Numbered from the stretch's first letter, positions 42,770 through 51,792 are shown. The stretch: 64,000 bases of DNA from Synoicihabitans lomoniglobus (GCF_029023725.1 NZ_CP119075.1:5327501-5391500), one strand, 5' to 3'. Numbers and translations are program-made. The notes: generated by a model from the letters alone, not told the origin.

Positions 42770-44080
42770 TCAGGGCAAAAGGGGGAGGCCGGCGGCGCGG
42801 CGGAGCTCGGCGACGGCGATGCGTTCGGTGGCGGCGGCCACGGCGCGACGCACGCGGGTGGAAGTGAGACGGGTTTCGACGCCGATGAGCTCGGCGGAAA
42901 GCAGCGAACCCGCTTCGAAGCGGGCGCGGGAAATGGTCGCGGCTTCCTCGGCTTGGGCGACGAGGGTGGCGGTGACCTCGAGTTGGGCGACGGCGAGATC
43001 GTGGGCGAGGCGAGTTTGTTCGAGCTCGAGTTGCACCGCCAGTTCGAGTTGGCGCGTGGCGGCCTCGGCTTCGGTGAGTTGGGCGCGGGCGGCGCGGATA
43101 CGACCGGCGGTGGCCTTGCCGTCGAAGAGATTCCACTCGGCTTGAAGGCCGGTCATCCAGCTGTCGCCACTGCCGTCGAGACGCCAGCCATGATCGAGTT
43201 GGTAGGAAGCGAAAGCGCGGACGGAGGGACGGGCGTCGGCGCGGGAGGCATCGAGGTTTTCGTTGGCGGCATCGAGGCGGGCGGCCATGGCGTCGAGCTC
43301 CGGGCGGGAGGCCGGCTCGGCGTCGGCGGGAGCAGAGAGCGCGGTGATGGCGGGATCGGTCGGAGCGAGGGTGACGGGACCGGTGGGGCGGCGACCGAGG
43401 AGATAGAGGAATTGGCGTTCGGCGAGTTCCACCTGTTGGCGTCCGGCGAGCTGTTGCTCGCGGGTTTGGGCGAGTTGCACGTCGAGGTTGAGCAGCTCGG
43501 TCTTGAGGAGTTGGCCGGCTTCAAAGCGAAGGGTCGCGATGCGGTGCGATGCTTCCAGCGCGGTCACGGCGGCGTCGAGGGCGGCCAGCCCCTCGCGGCC
43601 GGAGCGGATGTTGAAATAGGCGCGCAGCACGGCGACATCGAGCCGGGCAAAAGCGGTCGCTTGATCGTGAGCGGATGCGGTGGCGGCGGCGCGGGCACCG
43701 GCGATGGCGGCGTTGGTGCGGCCCCCGTTGTAGAGCGCGTAGGTGGCGGTGCCGGTGAGGTTGAAATTGTCGACCTGGCCGGGGGCGTTGAAATCGATGG
43801 TATTGGTGAACGCGCCCTGGTTGAGGATGGAGCCGAAAGCCATCATCGGGTTGTTGGTTTGGGTGTAGCCGGCGCGGAGGGAAAGCTGGGGCAGGCGGCC
43901 CGCGTTGGCTTGGTCGATGAACGCTTGGGCGCGTTCGATCCGGGCGGCGGCCATGGTCGCCTCCGGACTATGCGCACGGGCCTCGGCGAGAGCGGATGTG
44001 AGTGTCCACGGTGATTCGGCGGCCAAGGTGGGTGTGGTGGCGACGGCCGCTCCGATGAGGATGAACGTGAAAGCGCGCAT
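42770..44080 (-). CDS. TolC-family outer-membrane efflux protein
   Basis: 436 residues from MRAFTFILIGAAVATTPTLA at 44080. Two OEP repeats with long helices: LTSALAEARAHSPEATMAAA RIERAQAFIDQANAGRLPQL and RASYQLDHGW-type strands (ASYQLDHGWRLDGSGDSWM). The start ATG overlaps the DUF2892 stop by one nucleotide (TGATG), so the efflux genes are translationally coupled. Confidence 0.93.
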   Translation of the reverse strand: MRAFTFILIGAAVATTPTLAAESPWTLTSALAEARAHSPEATMAAARIERAQAFIDQANAGRLPQLSLRAGYTQTNNPMMAFGSILNQGAFTNTIDFNAPGQVDNFNLTGTATYALYNGGRTNAAIAGARAAATASAHDQATAFARLDVAVLRAYFNIRSGREGLAALDAAVTALEASHRIATLRFEAGQLLKTELLNLDVQLAQTREQQLAGRQQVELAERQFLYLLGRRPTGPVTLAPTDPAITALSAPADAEPASRPELDAMAARLDAANENLDASRADARPSVRAFASYQLDHGWRLDGSGDSWMTGLQAEWNLFDGKATAGRIRAARAQLTEAEAATRQLELAVQLELEQTRLAHDLAVAQLEVTATLVAQAEEAATISRARFEAGSLLSAELIGVETRLTSTRVRRAVAAATERIAVAELRRAAGLPLLP

Positions 44081-44310
44081 CAGGAAACCTGCTTGTCGCC
44101 ACCCCACGCGATGGTGCCGTCGGCGCGAATCCAACCGAGTTTGTTTAAAACGAAGGTCGGCGGGCAGAAGCCGGTGAGGGCGGATTGGATGAGGTTGAGC
44201 CCGATGAAACAGGTGAAGAGCAACCACCACGGACTGACGAAGTGGGCGAGGGCCACACTGATCAGGGTGAAGACGCCGGCGAAGATGCGGATGAAGGACT
44301 CGGTTTTCAT
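44080..44310 (-). CDS. DUF2892 (YgaP-like) small membrane protein
   Basis: 76 residues from MKTESFIRIFAGVFTLISVA at 44310. Two membrane helices (FAGVFTLISVALAHFVSPWW, LLFTCFIGLNLIQSALTGFC) and the conserved FCPP...LNKLG end. DUF2892 often accompanies sulfur-transfer and ArsR-controlled genes. First gene of the efflux operon, divergent from arsR. Confidence 0.9.
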   Translation of the reverse strand: MKTESFIRIFAGVFTLISVALAHFVSPWWLLFTCFIGLNLIQSALTGFCPPTFVLNKLGWIRADGTIAWGGDKQVS

Positions 44311-44358
44311 AATTGACTTAAAACTAATACATGAGCATACGTGCATATAGTTGCCAGT

Positions 44359-44721
44359 ATGTCAAGCATCTGCTCAGTAGCGGCCATGGGCTCAAAGCCG
44401 CGTAATTTATCCGAAGAAGCGTTGGAGCAAATCGCTCGGCGCTTCGCCGTCTTGTCGGAACCGATGCGGTTGCGGCTCATTCATTCCCTGTTCGATGGCG
44501 AGAAGCCGGTGAACACGCTGGTGGAGCTAAGCGCAGGCACGCAGGCCAACGTGTCGCGTCATCTGCAACACCTCGCAAACGCGGGTATTTTGAAGCGCCG
44601 CAAGGAAGGGTTGCAGGTATTCTACTCGATCGCCGATGCGTCGATCTTCCAGCTGTGCGAACTCGTCTGCGGCAGCTTGGAACAGGAACACACCAAGCGC
44701 GCGGCGGCGTTCGGCCGCTGA
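44359..44721 (+). CDS. ArsR-family repressor, divergent from the RND operon
   Basis: 120 residues from the ATG at 44359; ATG 44386 is also possible. The winged helix shows FAVLSEPMRLRLIHSLFDGE, TQANVSRHLQHLANAGILKR and RKEGLQVFYSIADASIF. The end carries two cysteines (QLCELVCGSL) that could sense metal or sulfane sulfur. The 48 bp to the DUF2892 start include an AT-rich segment with ATACATGAGCATACG, a possible operator shared by both directions. Confidence 0.9.
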   Translation: MSSICSVAAMGSKPRNLSEEALEQIARRFAVLSEPMRLRLIHSLFDGEKPVNTLVELSAGTQANVSRHLQHLANAGILKRRKEGLQVFYSIADASIFQLCELVCGSLEQEHTKRAAAFGR

Positions 44722-45029
44722 GCGGCAGTCGTCGACTGCGCGGTTTGACCACAGATCGACGTGGATAAACCCAGACCCGGATCGGACGGTCTTCTCCTCG
44801 CGTCTCGTTCGGATCGTTAATGGCGTGGCCCGCTAAATTAACCTGAAAGCGCGTCTCCTGATCTTCGAAAATGCGTGTCGCAGAAACAATGTCGGCTGAT
44901 GTTTTGCACCATATTAGTCGTGCCGATTTTGACCGAGTCGTCGCGGTGCGTTTCGGGACCGCCCCGCGCTACGCTTTTTCCTCCATGTCCTCCAGCCTCC
45001 CGTTCAAGCCGTTTCCTATGTGAGCACGC
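44722..45029. other. Gene-poor stretch with a degenerate CCACAGAT repeat
   Basis: No convincing gene. Around 44746-44790, TTGACCACAGATCGACGTGG ATAAACCCAGA looks like a decayed copy of the ACCACAGAT-GGACACGGATAAA repeats that accompany GxxExxY cassettes elsewhere. The remainder leads into a REP-flanked transposase remnant. Confidence 0.5.
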
Positions 45030-45057
45030 CTGGGAGAGCCGACGTCCCCGTCGGCCC
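45030..45057. repeat. REP-like palindrome, left of the transposase remnant
   Basis: CTGGGAGAGCCGACGTCCCC followed by GTCGGC: the inner GCCGAC-GTCCCC-GTCGGC forms a 6-bp hairpin. Closely related units lie at 45270-45295 and, inverted, 45308-45333. Confidence 0.75.
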
Positions 45058-45073
45058 CTCCAAGCCACGCCAA

Positions 45074-45355
45074 TGGTATTCACGGGGCTATCTCCCGCAC
45101 TGCCAAGCTGGGCCTTAACGTCCCCGGGAAAATCTTTGGATGCGAGAATACTGGGATCGCTACATCCGCGACGAAAACCACTACCGCAAGACCATCGATT
45201 ATATTCACCGAAACCCCGTGAGCGCCGGTCTATGTGCCAGGCCCGAATCCTGGCCTTGGTCCAGCGCCTCTGGGAGCGTCGGTGTCTCTGTGGGCATTGA
45301 ACTGAATGCCGACGAGGACGTCGGCGCTCCCAGCCCAGACCTGCCCCGATGCTGA
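45074..45355 (+). pseudogene. Remnant of REP-associated tyrosine transposase (RAYT, TnpA_REP)
   Basis: In one frame the sequence reads WYSRGYLPHCQAGP, a stop at 45116-45118, then RPRENLWMREYWDRYIRDEN followed by HYRKTIDYIHRNPVSAGL and PESWPWSSAS. These are the N-terminal and C-terminal pieces of an IS200-like RAYT; the catalytic middle with the HUH histidines is deleted. The piece is bounded by REP palindromes, the elements such enzymes handle. It cannot be active. Confidence 0.8.
45270..45333. repeat. Inverted pair of REP units right of the transposase remnant
   Basis: CTGGGAGCGTCGGTGTCTCT (from 45270) and the mirror GACGAGGACGTCGGCGCTCC (45311-45330) form a long imperfect palindrome. With the single unit at 45030 it makes three copies of the CTGGGAGCGCCGACGTC-type REP in 300 bp. 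Confidence 0.75.
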
Positions 45356-45448
45356 GTGGGCCAACATTTTCAGATTTCTCGTCGGTTACATTTTACCCCC
45401 CTACGGTGTCATTGACCCGATGACGTATTTTCGCATAAATATGCTTTT

Positions 45449-45709
45449 ATGCGAACGACCATGGACCTGCCCGATCCGCTTTTTCGGGAGCTCAAGGCTC
45501 AATCCGCCCTGCGTGGCGTCAAATTGAAGGACTTCGTGACGGAGCTCCTCCAAGCGGGGCTTGATCAACGTGGTGGCGTGCCCGCCGAGCCCCGCCCGCG
45601 CAGTCCTTTACCCGTGATTCGGAAGGCCACCGGCATCCGGCATCCCGCGCTATCCAATCGAGAAGTCGACGCACTGTTCGTTGCCGAGGACGCCCATGGC
45701 CGAGATTGA
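45449..45709 (+). CDS. VapB-type ribbon-helix-helix antitoxin (second pair)
   Basis: 86 residues. MRTTMDLPDPLFRELKAQSA LRGVKLKDFVTELLQAGLDQ is a ribbon-helix-helix domain; ATG 45461 (MDLPD) is an alternative start. It overlaps the following PIN toxin gene by 14 bp, the usual tight coupling, in contrast with the split pair at 7084-7867. ATTTTCGCATAAATATGCTT upstream is AT-rich and contains GCATAAATATGC, an exact 5-bp inverted repeat and possible operator. Confidence 0.9.
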   Translation: MRTTMDLPDPLFRELKAQSALRGVKLKDFVTELLQAGLDQRGGVPAEPRPRSPLPVIRKATGIRHPALSNREVDALFVAEDAHGRD

Positions 45710-46130
45710 TCTCCCTGATCTCAATCTGTGGCTGGCCTTGATTGATTCGGACCACGAGCACCACATCCGCGCTCGCCGTTATTGGGAGCAGGAGGCCTCC
45801 CACGACATCGCCTTTTGCCGTGCGACCATGCTCGGCCTTCTACGCTTGCTCACCAATTCCCGCGTGATGCGCGCCGCGCCGTTCACCGCTCTCGAGGCAT
45901 GGGACGCCTACCATACCTTCGCCGCGCTGCCCGAGGTTTGCTTCATCGAGGATTCTCTCGCCGCCGAGAGTCAGTTTCAACTTTGGAGCCGTCGCGCGGA
46001 TTTCCCCGCCCATCTTTGGACGGACGGATGGATCGCCGCCGTCGCCTCATCGGGCGGTGCCCGCGTTGTCTCCTTCGACTCCGATTTCTCGAGCTTTCCT
46101 CACCTCGATTTCCTGCACCTGCGTCCTTGA
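45696..46130 (+). CDS. PIN-domain toxin VapC (second pair)
   Basis: 144 residues from MAEIDLPDLNLWLALIDSDH at 45696. PIN acidic residues: Asp in LPDLNLWLAL, Glu in FTALEAWDAY region, Asp in LWTDGWIAAVA and Asp in VSFDSDFSSF. It belongs to the VapC group with an H-x-H-H after the first strand (DHEHH). Ribonuclease toxin held by the antitoxin encoded upstream. Confidence 0.88.
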   Translation: MAEIDLPDLNLWLALIDSDHEHHIRARRYWEQEASHDIAFCRATMLGLLRLLTNSRVMRAAPFTALEAWDAYHTFAALPEVCFIEDSLAAESQFQLWSRRADFPAHLWTDGWIAAVASSGGARVVSFDSDFSSFPHLDFLHLRP

Positions 46131-46227
46131 CCGCCCGCGACTACCGACGCTTTGGCAAAACGCGATGGGACATCGAAACGGAAGGCGGTAACCTCTCCAT
46201 TTCCCGCGGCGTCAGCACGGCAAAGGT

Positions 46228-46659
46228 TCAGCTCGTCAGCTCGGCGTGGACGGCGTGCCAATCGTCGAGGGCGTTGAGCAGGATGGAGTCTTTTATTGTG
46301 CCGTCGTCGGGTAGACCGATAGTGGCCAGAATCTCGGCCCGAGCGCGGTCACTCTTTTCGCGGGTGGTCACCACGGCATTGACCTCGGCAATGTTGGCGG
46401 GCGTGAGATCGACGCCGGGTTGGGCTTTGATCCACGCTTCGAACCCGAGATAGGAGGGACGTTCGTTGACGATGAACGACCGGGCGGCGTCGGGGTCGAT
46501 CTTGAGTCCTTCGAGGACCATGAAATCGAATCCGACGCGGATGTCCTTGTAGCCGGGCGGTAGTTGGTCGACGGCGCTGAGCAGGGTTTTGAGCCACAGG
46601 CGGGGCAGGTGCAGCACGCCGAGAGGACCGGCGGTGCCGGAGCTGATGAGAGGAATCAT
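46228..46659 (-). CDS. DUF5069-related protein
   Basis: 143 residues from MIPLISSGTAGPLGVLHLPR at 46659. GPLGVLHLPRLWLKTLLSAV DQLPPGYKDIRVGFDFMVLE follow the DUF5069 pattern of a LPR...L..LP.GY...GFD..VL. Function unknown. It follows the DUF6428 gene by 40 bp in the arsenic-type operon. Confidence 0.65.
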   Translation of the reverse strand: MIPLISSGTAGPLGVLHLPRLWLKTLLSAVDQLPPGYKDIRVGFDFMVLEGLKIDPDAARSFIVNERPSYLGFEAWIKAQPGVDLTPANIAEVNAVVTTREKSDRARAEILATIGLPDDGTIKDSILLNALDDWHAVHAELTS

Positions 46660-46699
46660 TTTATGAGAATTGGGAGCGTTCGAGAGGTGGCGAACCAAG

Positions 46700-47182
46700 T
46701 TAGCAGCAGCCGGAACCGGGGGTGCAGCAGCTACCACCGGCGGGAGCGACACCCGCTTCCTCCGGGCTCAAGCCGCAGGCATCGGCGGCGAGGCACGCGG
46801 GGTGCGGCAGATCGAGGCGGAACGTAATTTGTTCATCGGTCGCGGTGAGGTCGCGGAGCGGAAAGGCGATGGTGCGGCAATCCTCGTGCTCGATCACGAT
46901 CGGGAGCTCGTCGCCGCGCAGGATGGCGGCGCTGGCGTCAAAAATTTTGGCGAGTTTGCCCGCGGTAAGGCGATGATCGGTGTCGTTGGCGACCAGGAGT
47001 TGCAGCTGACAATGCACCTGGGTGCGCGGGGTGCCGCCGCAGTCAATGAAGTCTTTCTGCACGCGACCGATCTCGGTCACATGGAAGTGGGCCGGGACGA
47101 CATCGTCGTCGGGTAGGATGATGTGAAGCGCGGCGTCGGGGTGATTGCGAAGGGCGGCGAGGAGGGCTGTAGTAGTATTCAT
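46700..47182 (-). CDS. DUF6428 family protein with cysteine-rich tail
   Basis: 160 residues from MNTTTALLAALRNHPDAALH at 47182. PAHFHVTEIGRVQKDFIDCG GTPRTQVHCQLQLLVANDTD HRLT is the DUF6428 consensus, a family found with ars genes. The last residues (GGSCCTPGSGCC) are a thiol cluster that may bind As(III) or another soft metal. It lies 20 bp after the permease stop. Confidence 0.85.
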   Translation of the reverse strand: MNTTTALLAALRNHPDAALHIILPDDDVVPAHFHVTEIGRVQKDFIDCGGTPRTQVHCQLQLLVANDTDHRLTAGKLAKIFDASAAILRGDELPIVIEHEDCRTIAFPLRDLTATDEQITFRLDLPHPACLAADACGLSPEEAGVAPAGGSCCTPGSGCC

Positions 47183-47202
47183 TTGGATACGATAGAGGGA
47201 GG

Positions 47203-48306
47203 TTAGGAGAGGAAATTGAACAGGAAGCCGACGAGCACCACGCCGACGCTGACCGTGAGGGAAAAGGCGATCATCAGACGGACGGTCATAACCCGTTTGA
47301 GGATGATGAGCTCGGGCACGGACACGCCCACGGCCGCCATGATGAACGCCATGCCGGTGCCGAGGGGCACGCCTTTGGCGACGAGGGTTTCGAGCACCGG
47401 CACGATGGCATTGGCACTGGCATAGAGAGGAAATCCAAAAACGACGGCGGCGGGCACGTCCCACCAACGTCCGGTGGCAAACCACGCGGCGAGGGCGTGT
47501 TCGGGCACGAAGCCGTGAATGCCGGCGCCGAGAAGCAGTGCGATGGCGAGGTAGGGGAGCACGCCGACATAGATGTCACGGGCCTCGTGGTTGGCGAAGG
47601 CGATGGCCGACTCCACGGGTGGTTGAGCATCGCCGCACGAGGTTGAGGTTTCGCAATCGCAACCCGGGGTGTCCGGTTCGGGCGGTGATTGGCCCGTGCC
47701 ACAACATCCGCCGCTGCTGGCTGCCGCCGTGACGACGATGGGGGCGGCGGGCGCGCTGACTCTGGCGGTTTTGCGCTGGGCGAAATCGGTGAGCCAGCGT
47801 TCGGCGCGCAGTCGTTGCAAAATCCAGCCGCCGACCACGCCCAAAGTCATGCCCGCGGCCATGTAGATGACGGCCACCTTCCACCCGAAACTCGCGATGA
47901 ACAGCGCCACGATGATCTCGTTGACCAGCGGTGAGGTGATCAGAAAAGCGAGGGCGATGCCGATGGGCAGGCGCGCCTCGATGAAGCCGATGAACAGCGG
48001 CACCGATGAACAGGAGCAAAACGGAGTGAGCGCGCCAAACGCCGCCGCGCCGGGATAGCCGAGAATGCGACCGATCGGCGTCTGCAACCAACGGCGCATG
48101 GCCTCGATCGGCAGCGCGCGACGCACGAGCGCCATGACCCAGGAAATGGCGAAAATCAGGATGCTGACCTTGGCAATTTCGTAGAAGAAAAATGCCAAGG
48201 CCGCGCCCCAGGGGGAGTCCGGCGACAGGCCGATGAGTTGCACGAACTCTTGGGCCGCCCACTCGAACGGCCGGAACAGGGAGAAAGCAATGATCGGAGA
48301 GAGCAT
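47203..48306 (-). CDS. Permease of the ArsP/UPF0718 family
   Basis: 367 residues. About eight helices with the family hallmarks ALTPFCSCSSVPLFIGFIEA and LITSPLVNEIIVAL, and repeat half VFGFPLYASANAIVPVLETL. The central cytoplasmic loop is rich in cysteine (GGCCGTGQSPPEPDTPGCDC then CETSTSCGD), matching the thiol-rich tail of the neighbouring DUF6428 protein. Related permeases export organoarsenicals or arsenite; exact substrate inferred from context. Confidence 0.9.
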   Translation of the reverse strand: MLSPIIAFSLFRPFEWAAQEFVQLIGLSPDSPWGAALAFFFYEIAKVSILIFAISWVMALVRRALPIEAMRRWLQTPIGRILGYPGAAAFGALTPFCSCSSVPLFIGFIEARLPIGIALAFLITSPLVNEIIVALFIASFGWKVAVIYMAAGMTLGVVGGWILQRLRAERWLTDFAQRKTARVSAPAAPIVVTAAASSGGCCGTGQSPPEPDTPGCDCETSTSCGDAQPPVESAIAFANHEARDIYVGVLPYLAIALLLGAGIHGFVPEHALAAWFATGRWWDVPAAVVFGFPLYASANAIVPVLETLVAKGVPLGTGMAFIMAAVGVSVPELIILKRVMTVRLMIAFSLTVSVGVVLVGFLFNFLS

Positions 48307-48324
48307 GGCTTGAATTCGGCGGGC

Positions 48325-48687
48325 TCAGCAGCAGCGGTGCGCATCGAGACTCGCGCGATCGGCTTGCAAACAGGGGTCTGCGGTGGCGATGGCATCGAGC
48401 AAAGTCAGCAGCTGGCGGTTAATGGCATCAGCGTGGCGCGCGAGTTGATAGTGGATGAACGTGCCCTCGCGTCGCTCCGTGAGCAGTCCGGCTTGTTTTA
48501 ACAACGTCAGATGGCGGGAAATCTTCGACGGAATGTAACCTGTGACCGGTCCGATCTGGCAGTTGCAGACCTCACCGCCGTGCCGGATGAGATTGAGAAT
48601 GCGCAGACGGGCGGGGTCGGCGAGCGCAGTAATGAGGCGGGCGGGCAGGACGAGTGACGCTTCAGAAATGGAGGTTAATACGGTCAT
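48325..48687 (-). CDS. ArsR-family metalloregulator
   Basis: 120 residues from MTVLTSISEASLVLPARLIT at 48687. Helix-turn-helix PSKISRHLTLLKQAGLLTER and the metal-site motif HGGEVCNCQIGPVTG, equivalent to ELCVCDL of ArsR, with a cysteine pair at the end (DAHRCC). It should repress this operon and release DNA on binding As(III) or a similar ion. The permease starts 18 bp downstream. Confidence 0.93.
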   Translation of the reverse strand: MTVLTSISEASLVLPARLITALADPARLRILNLIRHGGEVCNCQIGPVTGYIPSKISRHLTLLKQAGLLTERREGTFIHYQLARHADAINRQLLTLLDAIATADPCLQADRASLDAHRCC

Positions 48688-48802
48688 TGTTTCTGTATTT
48701 GCGGAATAACAGAAATGACGATACCGGTTTGTCAACCTTCACGCGGATTAAAGGACCCGAGCATGCTTGCCTAGGGCGTGGTGAGACGGCGGAATAATCA
48801 GC

Positions 48803-50179
48803 ATGTTGCCTCTGCTCGTTACCCCCGAGTTCCCTCTCCGATGGCGCCCGTTGGCCGTCGTTCTGATGTTTACCTTGAGTGCGTTCGGGCTGGTCGCGGC
48901 CCGTCCGCAATTCGACGCTGCGTCGGACTACGGTTACAGCTTCGTGGGCACGGGGGCGCAGCTTTTTGAGGCGGAACTCACGGCCGACGCCATGACTTGG
49001 CCCACCGGATTGTCGGCGCCCGGCTCCGCGTGGTTGGAGGTCAAGGTGGTCGCGTCGGACGAGGGGGCACCGGAGATTGTGCTCCGCGGGGTCGGGCGCG
49101 AAGTGCGGCACGTGTTTGAGGTGGGCGCGCGCGGGCGGCGTTTTCTGGATGTATCGCCGTTTCTAACCAGGGACCAGAAGCCCGCGCAGCTCGAAGTGGA
49201 GACGTCGGGACTCGAAATCGAAGCCGGGCGGGCGACGATTTTTTGGTATCCCAATCCCCGTCTGGTTCGCGCGAAGGTAATGGTGGTGGCGCCGCATCCG
49301 GACGATGCCGAGATCGCGGCCTTTGGCATTTATCAGCAGACGCAGGCGGACGTCATCACGGTCACGGCGGGCGATGCGGGCGGGGAAAACTTCGCGGTCT
49401 TGTATCCCGACGCAGGCGAGCATTTTCGGGTGAAGGGGTGGATCCGCACCTGGGACAGTATCAGTGTGCCCTTTTACGGTGGGGTGCTGCCCGGCAAGGC
49501 GCGCAACCTGGGATTTTACGATGCGACTTTGGCGCGCATGCACGCGGCTCCAGCGGAGACTGTGCCGCCGCTTGTGGCCGAGATTCCCGAGTCGGGTTAC
49601 TACCGCGGATTCAACACGGACGCGGCCCTGCGGGAGCGGCCGTTGGATCCGACTTGGCAGGGACTGGTGGCCGACCTGTTGTGGGAGTTGCGGCGGGTGC
49701 AACCGACCGTGATTGTCGCGCCGCATCCGCTGTTGGACAATCACGCCGATCACCAATTCACGACGATTGCCTTGATTGATGCGCTGGAGCAGTGGGGCGG
49801 ACGGTGTGAACTCCTCCTGTATACGAATCACAACCGGGAAGAAGAAGCGTGGCCGCTGGGCGATCGTGACGCCCATACTGGACTGCCGTCGTGGACCGAG
49901 GGGGACCTGTTTTTTGATCGCATTTATTCGCATGCGCTTTCGCCGGAGGATCAGCGGCGCAAGCTGATCGCGTTGGAAGCGATGCATGATTTGCGCGACT
50001 TCGAGATCAGTTACGATGGGGTCGCGCGCGACGCGGCGGCGTCCGAGCGGATGGAGCGTTACAGTTATTTCCGGCGAGGCCCGCGGCCCAACGAATTGTT
50101 TTTTGTGCTGAGCAGTAAACGTGCTCCAGCGCTGCGCGACGCGTTCCTCGCCACGTTGGAGCGCACCCCATCGCCCTGA
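48803..50179 (+). CDS. PIG-L family deacetylase
   Basis: 458 residues. A hydrophobic N-terminal segment (WRPLAVVLMFTLSAFGLVAA) anchors or exports it. The catalytic domain begins KVMVVAPHPDDAEIAAFGIY, with the zinc-binding A-H-P-D-D motif, and has VIVAPHPLLDNHADHQFTTI as the second metal histidine region. It should remove N-acetyl groups from sugars. A 150-residue beta domain precedes the catalytic part. Confidence 0.9.
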   Translation: MLPLLVTPEFPLRWRPLAVVLMFTLSAFGLVAARPQFDAASDYGYSFVGTGAQLFEAELTADAMTWPTGLSAPGSAWLEVKVVASDEGAPEIVLRGVGREVRHVFEVGARGRRFLDVSPFLTRDQKPAQLEVETSGLEIEAGRATIFWYPNPRLVRAKVMVVAPHPDDAEIAAFGIYQQTQADVITVTAGDAGGENFAVLYPDAGEHFRVKGWIRTWDSISVPFYGGVLPGKARNLGFYDATLARMHAAPAETVPPLVAEIPESGYYRGFNTDAALRERPLDPTWQGLVADLLWELRRVQPTVIVAPHPLLDNHADHQFTTIALIDALEQWGGRCELLLYTNHNREEEAWPLGDRDAHTGLPSWTEGDLFFDRIYSHALSPEDQRRKLIALEAMHDLRDFEISYDGVARDAAASERMERYSYFRRGPRPNELFFVLSSKRAPALRDAFLATLERTPSP

Positions 50180-50216
50180 CCAAGCGCGCCCAGGGGGCGG
50201 CCTAAATAGGTCGCAT

Positions 50217-50699
50217 TTAGACGCCGGCGGGGGCTGCGGCTATGGCGTTTCGGCACAGGGTGCCGCTGGTGAGAATCTTAGCGCGTAAGCCACCGCGACC
50301 TTTGAGGAACGCCTCCGCTCCGGGGCCGAAGGCTTGGTCCATCCAGTAGCACGGCGTGCATTCGGTCACCCCGCGGAAACGAATGCCCTGCACCTCGAAT
50401 TCGGTGCCGATGAGGGTGTTGAGATCGACGCCCTGGGTGATGATATTGCGGCGCAGCACGGCGGGGGACCGGTCAAAGACGGCGAGGCGGGCGCACATGG
50501 CCTCAAACACTTCGGCGGCAAAGAAGGTGACCTGCCCCTTGTAGTCGTCCTTGAAATCGAAGAAGCGATCGCCGCGCAGACCGCTGCCAGCGACACACTC
50601 CACCGCCTCGACTTCGGACGTCGGATGCTGACCGGCGGGCTTACCGTGGTGGCCGAAGTAATTGTGGCCGGGAGAAACGTAAATATGAAGCAACTGCAC
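50217..50699 (-). CDS. MOSC domain protein
   Basis: 160 residues with a GTG start at 50699, preceded by GGGAGA at a proper distance. VEAVECVAGSGLRGDRFFDF, DKSPA-like VFDRSPAVLRRNIITQGVDL NTLIGTEFEVQGI and CTPCYWMDQAFG with the conserved cysteine match the MOSC fold of molybdenum-cofactor sulfurase partners. It should carry sulfur or a cofactor. Confidence 0.88.
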   Translation of the reverse strand: MQLLHIYVSPGHNYFGHHGKPAGQHPTSEVEAVECVAGSGLRGDRFFDFKDDYKGQVTFFAAEVFEAMCARLAVFDRSPAVLRRNIITQGVDLNTLIGTEFEVQGIRFRGVTECTPCYWMDQAFGPGAEAFLKGRGGLRAKILTSGTLCRNAIAAAPAGV

Positions 50700-50900
50700 G
50701 AATCTCCCATTGAGGCCAAGATTGCGGCGAGGGCGAGCCCACGCTCGTGATCGATGATGCAAGCCCTCGATCGATTCGATAGACGTTGCGGCTCAACATT
50801 GATTCCGACGATGCTGGCCACGTCGCGAGCCGGGTGCTCCATTGCTTCTGCAAGGGCAGCACCGATGGCTTCCTTGTTCTACCCCATAATGCCTACCCTT

Positions 50901-51773
50901 ATGACGTTTCGTTCTCGTCTTTTGCTCGCTATCGCCGCGTTGGCGGTGGCTTCAACCGCTCCCGCTCATCCCCACGAAGATTCGGCACCGCTCTCCGAGC
51001 AGATTGGTCTGCAACTTTACAGTGTGCGGGGGAGTTTTCTCCAGGATCCGTTTGCGGCCATGGATATGGTCGCCGGCTACGGTATTACCGAAGTCGAGAC
51101 CGCCGGCACCGCACGGATGACGCCAGGGCAGTTTCGCGCCGAGCTCGAAAAACGTGGTCTCAAAGCGGTCAGTTCCCACGTGCAATACAATGCGCTAAAG
51201 GAGGACTTCGCGGCGGTGCTCAACGAGGTCAAAACTCTCGGCGTGGGTTACGCCATTCTGCCATGGATTCCGCACGAAGGCGATTTTGACGCCGAGGACG
51301 TCGCCACCTCGATCGCGCTTTTCAACAAATGGGGGGATGCGTTTCACGCCGCCGGCATCAAGTTCGGTTATCATCCGCATGGCTACGAATTCGGTGCGGG
51401 CAAACTCGCCGGTGATACGCCGTTCGACGAACTCGTGGCTGGCACCGCCGGTCATCACGTTTACTTCGAAATGGACGTCTTCTGGGTCGTGCACGGCGGC
51501 GCTGATCCCGTGACCCTGCTCAACAAATATCCCAACCGCTGGATGGGCCTGCACGTGAAGGACATTCGCAAGGGAGCCGCCACCGGCTTCGCCAATGGTG
51601 GCGCGCCCAAGGAGGACAAAGTGATCGTCGGCACGGGCCAAGTCGACTGGCCGGAACTCATCGCCGTGGCGAAATCGCACGGGGTGCAGCACTTCTTCAT
51701 CGAGGATGAATCGCCCGATCCGCTCGCCAATATTCCGCAGAGCATTGCCTACCTGAACGGCCTCGATCTCTGA
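50901..51773 (+). CDS. Secreted sugar phosphate isomerase/epimerase-like TIM barrel
   Basis: 290 residues from MTFRSRLLLAIAALAVASTA, a signal peptide; ATG 50889 is also possible. The xylose-isomerase-like barrel shows IGLQLYSVRGSFLQDPFAAM, KFGYHPHGYEFGAGKLAGD, YFEMDVFWVVHGGADPVTLL and MGLHVKDIRKG, with Glu, Asp, His and Glu metal ligands. It lies 19 bp before a GMC oxidoreductase gene, suggesting joint sugar oxidation. Confidence 0.92.
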   Translation: MTFRSRLLLAIAALAVASTAPAHPHEDSAPLSEQIGLQLYSVRGSFLQDPFAAMDMVAGYGITEVETAGTARMTPGQFRAELEKRGLKAVSSHVQYNALKEDFAAVLNEVKTLGVGYAILPWIPHEGDFDAEDVATSIALFNKWGDAFHAAGIKFGYHPHGYEFGAGKLAGDTPFDELVAGTAGHHVYFEMDVFWVVHGGADPVTLLNKYPNRWMGLHVKDIRKGAATGFANGGAPKEDKVIVGTGQVDWPELIAVAKSHGVQHFFIEDESPDPLANIPQSIAYLNGLDL

Positions 51774-51792
51774 ACCTCGAACCGCTCCCACC

